Below, piece after piece: positions 59,478-64,000 of a stretch of DNA of 64,000 nucleotides. The notes under the pieces were generated by a model. The model was not told the origin of the DNA. It made no database searches and was given only the letters and a program-made list of their open reading frames with translations. Each line of letters starts with the position of its first letter. Position 1 is the first letter of the stretch. The stretch lies in the NCBI GenBank assembly GCA_021414305.1, contig JAIOOS010000001.1, positions 74,694 through 138,693 of the forward strand, written 5' to 3'. The position numbers and the translations under genes were made by a program. This stretch comes from Burkholderiales bacterium. GTDB taxonomy: Bacteria > Pseudomonadota > Gammaproteobacteria > Burkholderiales > Burkholderiaceae_C.

Positions 59478-59747
59478 TCAGGGGCCGGTCGCGGGAGCGA
59501 ACGGCAGCACGAGCTGGTCGGCGACGGTCTCGGGCTTCATCAGGCGCCAGCGGCCCCGGGTGCTCATGTCGAGCACCGTCGTCGTCACGTCCTGGGCGTT
59601 GGCCGAAGGATCGAGCTCGAGCACGCGCTTGACGCAGCGCACGATCCACTCCGAGGTCTCGCGCACGTAGTCGATCTCCGCGTCGTCCAGCCGGCAGACG
59701 AGGCGGAAGGTCTTCTCGAACGGATCGTCGTCGGGCGGCGTGGGCAT
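59478..59747 (-). CDS. Small conserved hypothetical protein
   Basis: An 89-aa acidic cytoplasmic protein with a predicted helical core (FRLVCRLDDAEIDYVRETSEWIVRCVKRVLEL) and a DVTTTVLDMSTRGRW segment. I do not recognise the family. ATG 59747 (MPTPPDDDPF) is preferred to a longer start at 59819, because the extra 24 residues are Arg/Gly-rich, overlap a strong hairpin and look non-coding. It converges on dedA with 12 bases between stops. Confidence 0.62.
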   Translation of the reverse strand: MPTPPDDDPFEKTFRLVCRLDDAEIDYVRETSEWIVRCVKRVLELDPSANAQDVTTTVLDMSTRGRWRLMKPETVADQLVLPFAPATGP

Positions 59748-59788
59748 CGCCCGCGATTCTTGCAACGAGGCCCCGGCCGCGGTGCGCC

Positions 59789-59809
59789 GGCCGCCCATGC
59801 CGGGCGGCC
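59789..59809. terminator. Hairpin upstream of the small hypothetical gene
   Basis: GGCCGCCC (59789-59796), loop ATGCC, GGGCGGCC (59802-59809): a perfect eight-base GC stem between two minus-strand genes. No T tract follows. Confidence 0.45.
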
Positions 59810-59820
59810 AGGCGCGCAAT

Positions 59821-59852
59821 CCGTCACGCGCCGTGCGAAGGCGGCGTGACGG
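59821..59852 (-). terminator. Likely terminator of the glycine-rich protein gene
   Basis: CCGTCACGC (59821-59829) pairs perfectly with GCGTGACGG (59844-59852); the inner GCC/GGC extends the stem past a bulge. It lies 16 bases after the stop of the minus-strand glycine-rich gene. Confidence 0.55.
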
Positions 59853-59867
59853 GCGCAGCGCGAGCGC

Positions 59868-60464
59868 CTAGCGGACCGTGTAGCCGCGCCCTTCCATGCA
59901 GGCGTACGTCGCCCGCTGGAAGATGCTGGCGTCGTTCATGGCACGGGGTTGGGTAGTCGCCCAGCGGTTGCAGTCCTGCCGATCGGCTTCGGTCTGCGCC
60001 GTCGTCTGCCCGTTGCGCGGATAGAAGATGGGGTCGGGCGGCGACGAGCCCGGCACCGGCTGGCCCGAGCGCACCACCCGGTCGCCGGGCGGGGGCTCGG
60101 CGACGACGTACTCCGTCACCGGCGCGCCATAGGCCGGATAGCCGTAGTAGCCACCGTAGTAGCCGTAGTAGGGCGCGTAGGCGACAGCGCCCCAGCCCCA
60201 GTAGTAGCCGGGCCAGTAGCCGCGGTAGCCGCCGTACCAGCCGCCCCAGCCGCCGTACCAGCCGCGGTAACCGTAGCCGCCGTGATAGCCGCCGTGATAG
60301 CCGCCGTTGTAGCCACCGCCACCCCCGCCACCGTGCTGGTAGCCGGGACTGCCGCCGCCGCCACCACCACCACCACCCGGACGGGCTTCGGCCAGGAGCG
60401 GAGTGGCGGACAGTGCCGCCGCGGCGACCAGCGCAGCAACCAGCGTGATCGATCTCGATTTCAT
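59868..60464 (-). CDS. Exported Gly/Tyr-rich protein
   Basis: A 198-aa secreted protein. The signal peptide (residues 1-27, ending LLAEA) is followed by a low-complexity region (about 28-115) of Gly runs and repeated GGYHGGYHGGYG, GWYGGW and YYGYYGGYYGYP units, then a compact C-terminal module (about 116-198) with DRQDCNRWATTQP and a closing CMEGRGYTVR. The last part resembles the YXWGXW/DUF-type tail common in Burkholderiales glycine-rich envelope proteins. GGGGAG precedes ATG 60464. Function unknown; surface adhesion or envelope packing is possible. Confidence 0.82.
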   Translation of the reverse strand: MKSRSITLVAALVAAAALSATPLLAEARPGGGGGGGGGSPGYQHGGGGGGGYNGGYHGGYHGGYGYRGWYGGWGGWYGGYRGYWPGYYWGWGAVAYAPYYGYYGGYYGYPAYGAPVTEYVVAEPPPGDRVVRSGQPVPGSSPPDPIFYPRNGQTTAQTEADRQDCNRWATTQPRAMNDASIFQRATYACMEGRGYTVR

Positions 60465-60611
60465 GACGATCTCCCCAGGCGCACCGGCGCCGTCAGACAG
60501 TCTCGACAGCAGCCATTTTGCGCCCGTCGCCGCGCCGACGCGGCGCTCGCGAGTGGCACCCCGTTTGCCAACACGCACTTGACCACGATCCACCCCATTT
60601 TCGGAGCCCCC

Positions 60612-60959
60612 ATGCGCTTGCTTCCCGCCACCTTCACCCTCTCGGCCCTTCTTCTTGGCGCTGCGCTGCCGACCGGGGCGGCCGAATCCGTCGGCCAGGC
60701 AGTCTCCCAGGCGGCGGTGGCGACCGGGCACGCGGTCGGCACCGCGGGTCGCGCCGTCGGGCACGGCGCCGCCGAGACCGGTCGCGCGGTCGGCCATGGC
60801 GCCGCCGAGGCGGGCCGTGCGGTCGGCCATGGTGCCGCCGAAGCCGGCCGGGCCACCGGTCATGCCGCTGCCGAAGCGGGCCGGAAGACGGGCACCGCCG
60901 CCAAGACGACCACGCAGAAGGCCAAGGCCGCAGTCAAGGGCGAATCCTCGCCCGGCTGA
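60612..60959 (+). CDS. Exported protein with 11-residue tandem repeats
   Basis: A 115-aa protein with a signal peptide (residues 1-24, ending TGAAE) and then almost entirely repeats of the type GRAVGHGAAEx. Four full units are visible, followed by a decayed unit and a Lys/Thr/Ala tail (KTTTQKAKAAVKGE). The composition (Ala, Gly, His, Arg, no Cys or aromatics) and 11-residue period suggest an amphipathic helix like LEA or apolipoprotein-type stress proteins. GGAG lies before ATG 60612. It is divergent from the glycine-rich gene and convergent with the esterase. Confidence 0.78.
   Translation: MRLLPATFTLSALLLGAALPTGAAESVGQAVSQAAVATGHAVGTAGRAVGHGAAETGRAVGHGAAEAGRAVGHGAAEAGRATGHAAAEAGRKTGTAAKTTTQKAKAAVKGESSPG
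60747..60878 (+). repeat. 33-base tandem repeat inside the 11-residue repeat gene
   Basis: Four in-frame units at 60747-60779, 60780-60812, 60813-60845 and 60846-60878, the middle two nearly identical and the last degraded. The unit encodes GRAVGHGAAE plus A or T. Near identity at DNA level suggests recent copying. Confidence 0.85.
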
Positions 60960-60964
60960 GCGAC

Positions 60965-61909
60965 TCAGGGCCGCAGGGCTCGCGCCAGCTCAGCGGCGCA
61001 CAGCGCGACCGCCGTGTTCGCTTCGTCGAGCACCTTGCCCATGGTGATGAAGCCGTGGATCTGCCGCTCGAAGCAGAGATAGCTCGCGCTGTTGCCGGCC
61101 GCGACCAGGGCATTGGCGTAGGCCAGGCCCTCATCGCGCAGCGGATCGAAGCCGGCGGTGAGCACCAGTGCCGGCGGCATCGTCGCCAGGTCGGTGTGGA
61201 GCAGGGGCGAGGCCCGCCAGTCGAGGTAGCACGCCGGGTCGTCGATGTAATTGCCCCGGTAGTACTCGATCGTCGGCCGCTCGAGCAGGTAGCCGAGGCC
61301 ATTGGCGACGTGCGAGGGGTGCACGCAGCGCATGTCGGTCGCCGGATAGATCAGCAGCTGAAAGGCGATCGGCAGGTCGCCGGCATCGCGGGCGAGCAAG
61401 GCCACGACCGCGGCGAGATTGCCGCCGGCGCTGTCGCCGCCGACCGCGAGCCGCGAGGCGTCGAGGCCGAGCTCTTCTGCGTGGCGCCGCACCCAGTAGG
61501 TGGCGGCGAGGCAGTCGTCGACCGCCGCCGGAAAGCGGTGCTCGGGCCCCATCCGGTAGTCGACCGCCACCACCGCGCAGCGCGAGGCGTTGGCGAGTTG
61601 CCGGCAGAGCACGTCGTGCGTATCGAGGTCGCCGATGGTCCAGCCGCCGCCGTGGAAGTAGACCAGCACCGGCGTCGGCGCCGGGTCGTCGCTGCGCCGC
61701 GTCGGTCGGTACAGGCGCAGCGCGATCGGGCCGTGCGGACCGTCGGCCACCAGCTCGGAGATCTCGGCCACCTGAGGCGACTCGGGCTGGGTGATGGCGC
61801 GCCGGTCGCGATAGAACGCCCGCGCCTCGACCGGCGGCAGATCCTGCATCGCCGGCAGGCCGCGCGATGCGATCAGGTCGAGCAGGGCCCGGGCTTGCGG
61901 ATGGAGCAT
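60965..61909 (-). CDS. Alpha/beta hydrolase of the hormone-sensitive lipase family
   Basis: A 314-aa esterase. The oxyanion motif is YFHGGGWTIGD (about residues 84-94), the nucleophile elbow VGGDSAGGNLAAVV (about 157-170), the acid residue lies in LTAGFDPLRDEG and the histidine in RQIHGFITMG. This set defines family IV (HSL-like) esterases, which cleave short-chain esters. AAGGAAG precedes ATG 61909, and TATAAC further upstream is a possible -10 element. Its stop lies six bases from that of the repeat protein. Confidence 0.92.
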   Translation of the reverse strand: MLHPQARALLDLIASRGLPAMQDLPPVEARAFYRDRRAITQPESPQVAEISELVADGPHGPIALRLYRPTRRSDDPAPTPVLVYFHGGGWTIGDLDTHDVLCRQLANASRCAVVAVDYRMGPEHRFPAAVDDCLAATYWVRRHAEELGLDASRLAVGGDSAGGNLAAVVALLARDAGDLPIAFQLLIYPATDMRCVHPSHVANGLGYLLERPTIEYYRGNYIDDPACYLDWRASPLLHTDLATMPPALVLTAGFDPLRDEGLAYANALVAAGNSASYLCFERQIHGFITMGKVLDEANTAVALCAAELARALRP

Positions 61910-61936
61910 GCGTCTTCCTTCTGGAGCAAGCCCCGG

Positions 61937-63298
61937 TTATAGCTGGCGGCTGCGCGCCAGCGGCGGATTGCGCGCGAAGTAGCGCTGGATGCCGGTGGCG
62001 AGCGCGTCGACGAGCTGAGCGCGGTAGTCCGGATCGCGCAGCTTCGCCTCTTCTCCCGGGTTGGAGATGAACGCCGACTCGACCAGGATCGAGGGGATGT
62101 CGGGCGCCTTCAGCACCGCGAAGCCGGCCTGCTCGACGCTGCCCTTGTGCAGCTTGCCGACCTTGCCGATCTGGCCGAGCACCTCGCCGCCGAGCTTGAG
62201 GCTGTCCTTGATCTGCGCGGTGGTGCTCATGTCGAGCATCGCCCGCATCACCGTTTCGTCCTTCACCGCGACGTTGACCCCGCCCACCAGGTCGGCGGCG
62301 TTCTCGCGGTTGGCCATCCAGCGCGCGGCGCTGCTCGAGGCGCCGCTCTGGCTGAGCGCGAACACCGAGGCGCCGCGCGCCTCGGGGTTGAGGAAGGCGT
62401 CGGCATGGATCGAGACGAACAGGTCGGCCTGGACCCGCCGCGCCTTCTTCACCCGCTCGTGCAGCGGCACGAAGAAATCGGCGTCGCGGGTGAGCATCGC
62501 CCGCATCGACGGGTTGGCGTTGATGCGGTCGCGCAGCAGCATCGCGATCGCCAGCACCACGTCCTTCTCGCGCAGCCCGCTCGGACCGATCGCGCCCGGA
62601 TCCTCGCCGCCGTGGCCCGGGTCGAGGGCGATGACGACGAGCCGGTCGATCTTCGCCTGGCCCAGCACCGGCGGCACGACCGGCGCCGGCAGCACCGGCA
62701 GCACATTGGCGGAGCTGCCGGGCGAGGGCGGCACCGTGCCCGCCGCCGCCGAGGCCGCCGCCACGGCCGAGTTCATGCGGCCGATGAATTCGCCGAGCGA
62801 GTCCTGGACCGCCTGCGCCGCCTTCGCCTCGGCCTGCTCCTTGTCGCGAATCAGGGCGAGCAGCGGATCGGCCTCGTGCACCGGATGCAGGTCGAACACC
62901 AGCCGGTGCCGGTAGGCCGCGACCGGCGCCAGGGTGAAGAGCTGCGGCGCGGTCGGCTGCTTCAGGTCGAGCACGAGGCGGACGATGCGCGGCTGGCTCT
63001 GGCCGACGCGCACGCCGGCGATGAACGGGTCGTCGGCCTTGACCTTGCCGACCAGTTCGCGCAGCTGCGGGCTGAGCTCGAGGCCGTCGACGTCGATCAC
63101 CAGGCGCGACGGGTTCTCGGCCAGGAAGTGCTTCTCCGAAAGGGGCGCGTCGGACTCGATCGTCACCCGGGTGTATTCGTCGGCCGGCCAGACGCGCACG
63201 GCGACGATGGCGGCGCCGAAGGCGAGCTCGCGCGTGCCGAGGCCGAGGGCGAGCGCGCCCATGGCGCGCAGCGCGTCGCGGCGCGAAGGCGAGCTCAC
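61937..63298 (-). CDS. amiC: N-acetylmuramoyl-L-alanine amidase AmiC
   Basis: A 453-aa periplasmic cell-wall amidase that splits septal peptidoglycan during division. A Tat/Sec-type signal (SSPSRRDALRAMGALALGLG, with twin Arg) precedes an AMIN domain (about residues 35-140). The catalytic Amidase_3 domain (about 220-445) has the zinc ligands in ALDPGHGGEDPGAIG, LREKDVVLAIAMLL, FVSIHADAF and the catalytic glutamate in VESAFISNPGEE. GTG 63298 overlaps the tsaE stop (GTGA). The tsaE-amiC pair is conserved in beta- and gammaproteobacteria. Confidence 0.95.
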   Translation of the reverse strand: MSSPSRRDALRAMGALALGLGTRELAFGAAIVAVRVWPADEYTRVTIESDAPLSEKHFLAENPSRLVIDVDGLELSPQLRELVGKVKADDPFIAGVRVGQSQPRIVRLVLDLKQPTAPQLFTLAPVAAYRHRLVFDLHPVHEADPLLALIRDKEQAEAKAAQAVQDSLGEFIGRMNSAVAAASAAAGTVPPSPGSSANVLPVLPAPVVPPVLGQAKIDRLVVIALDPGHGGEDPGAIGPSGLREKDVVLAIAMLLRDRINANPSMRAMLTRDADFFVPLHERVKKARRVQADLFVSIHADAFLNPEARGASVFALSQSGASSSAARWMANRENAADLVGGVNVAVKDETVMRAMLDMSTTAQIKDSLKLGGEVLGQIGKVGKLHKGSVEQAGFAVLKAPDIPSILVESAFISNPGEEAKLRDPDYRAQLVDALATGIQRYFARNPPLARSRQL

Positions 63299-63780
63299 CG
63301 CAGCAGCTCCTCGCCGCGGGCGCTGAGCGCCTCGATGCGCAGCTCGCGCGCTGCGCTTGCGTCGTCGGGCCGGATCGTCAGGCGCAGGTCGCAGGGCGGC
63401 AGCAGCGCCTCCGCCTTCTCAGGCCACTCGACCAGCTTCAGGCCGGGCTCGGCGAACACCTCGCGAAAGCCCGCATCTTCCCACTCCTGGGCGTCGTCGA
63501 AGCGATAGAAGTCGAAGTGGGCGATGGCGAAGTTGCCGTGCGCCGCGTCGCTGCGGTACGGCTCCATCAGGGTGTAGGTCGGGCTCTTGACGCGGCCGGC
63601 GACGCCGAGCGCGGCGAGAAGGTGGCGGGCGAAGGTGGTCTTGCCGGCGCCGAGCGGGCCGTGCAGCTCGATGAAGGCATCGGCCAGCGCCGGGTGGCCG
63701 GCGAGGGCGGCAGCGCTGGCGGCGCACGCGGCCTCGTCGCCCCAATGGACGAGGCGGGTTCCTAGAATCGAAGGCTGCAA
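63295..63780 (-). CDS. tsaE: tRNA threonylcarbamoyladenosine biosynthesis ATPase TsaE
   Basis: A 161-aa P-loop protein that works with TsaB and TsaD in making t6A37 of tRNA. Walker A is GPLGAGKTTF (about residues 40-49), then VKSPTYTLMEPY, FDFYRF and LKLVEWPEKAE, all standard. No ATG fits; the best start is TTG at 63780 (LQPSILGTRLVHW), because the frame further upstream overlaps queG. Its start codon and the queG ATG begin at the same base on opposite strands. Confidence 0.92.
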   Translation of the reverse strand: MQPSILGTRLVHWGDEAACAASAAALAGHPALADAFIELHGPLGAGKTTFARHLLAALGVAGRVKSPTYTLMEPYRSDAAHGNFAIAHFDFYRFDDAQEWEDAGFREVFAEPGLKLVEWPEKAEALLPPCDLRLTIRPDDASAARELRIEALSARGEELLR

Positions 63781-64000
63781 TGCACGAATCTCATGTCCTG
63801 GACGGCGAGGCCCTGCTTGCGCAACTGCGGGGCTGGGGCCGCGAGCTCGGATTTTCCCAGATCGGCATCGCCGGCATCGATCTCGCCACCGCCGAGGCCC
63901 CGTTGCGCGCATGGCTGGACAACGGTTTTCACGGTGCGATGGACTACATGGCCGCGCATGGCCTGAAGCGGGCCCGGCCGGCCGAGCTGGTGCCGGGAAC
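63780..64000 (+). CDS. queG: Epoxyqueuosine reductase QueG (partial)
   Basis: The first 73 residues of QueG, a cobalamin- and iron-sulfur-dependent enzyme for the last step of queuosine synthesis. GRELGFSQIGIAGIDL, APLRAWLDNGFHGAMDYMAAH and the following KRARPAELVPG are the family N-terminus. The rest is outside the window. TAGAAT (63763-63768) lies 11 bases before ATG 63780. The gene is divergent from tsaE with no intergenic space. Confidence 0.93.
   Translation, partial: MHESHVLDGEALLAQLRGWGRELGFSQIGIAGIDLATAEAPLRAWLDNGFHGAMDYMAAHGLKRARPAELVPG

Noticed and set aside
59748-59819. N-terminal extension of the 89-residue hypothetical protein
   Set aside because: It overlaps a perfect GC hairpin and gives an Arg/Gly-rich segment; the internal ATG 59747 is more likely.
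60361-60380. Run of CCACCA units that could suggest a CRISPR or microsatellite
   Set aside because: It encodes the poly-Gly stretch of the exported Gly/Tyr-rich protein; no spacer structure and no cas genes.
1-64000. tRNA, rRNA, insertion sequence, integrase or prophage
   Set aside because: Looked for in intergenic gaps and coding content; no cloverleaf-like sequence, transposase or integrase motif was seen.

Overview
This window comes from the chromosome of a very GC-rich betaproteobacterium, most likely an anoxygenic phototroph of the Burkholderiales (Rubrivivax-like). Three things suggest this. The left edge is the end of a photosynthesis gene cluster (AerR/PpaA, PpsR, BchG, BchP, TspO). 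The sugar-acid operon carries a Bug-family tricarboxylate-transporter receptor. The right edge has the queG, tsaE, amiC, mutL, miaA housekeeping set. I see no rRNA, tRNA, CRISPR array, transposase or prophage. Genus-level identity is inference.

Layout. Positions 1-4733 hold the photosynthesis genes, which overlap or nearly abut: regulators AerR and PpsR, then the last bacteriochlorophyll steps (BchG, BchP), TspO and a small membrane protein. Positions 4768-15664 are mixed metabolic and signalling genes: a beta-CASP RNase-like protein, a degenerate signalling protein, a GspE/PilB-type ATPase, an alcohol dehydrogenase behind a textbook FNR site, a formyltransferase-ACT fusion, dodecin, an Mrr-like membrane protein, an RlmN-family methyltransferase and a benzoylformate decarboxylase. 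Positions 15762-23838 form a self-contained glucarate/galactarate/talarate regulon: a LacI regulator, three matching operators, two enolase-superfamily dehydratases, a Bug receptor, GarD, an aldolase and tartronate semialdehyde reductase, closed by a hairpin.

Positions 23848-36140 hold a large orphan protein, an idonate-type dehydrogenase, a Nudix/CYP116B-type P450/DUF4124 operon, a hydratase-Rieske pair, glucokinase, a degenerate SRAP protein and thyA. After a 463-base repeat mosaic, 36604-43530 is an efflux locus: an ABC exporter divergent from marR-oprM-emrA-emrB. Positions 43556-51926 contain an AttH/LolD/FtsX-like export system linked to miaA and an MFS exporter, split by two plus-strand genes. 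Positions 52062-64000 carry a four-domain beta/gamma-crystallin protein, a pseudouridine synthase, mutL, hydrolases, an HD-GYP protein, DedA, repeat-rich secreted proteins, amiC, tsaE and the start of queG.

Regulation readable from the DNA includes a LacI operator trio, an FNR class II promoter, a MarR-type palindrome inside a near-consensus promoter, and a recurring arrangement in which a -10-like hexamer sits 6-7 bases before the start codon. The last suggests several leaderless mRNAs. All functional calls come from recognising motifs and family patterns by eye; no database search was run.
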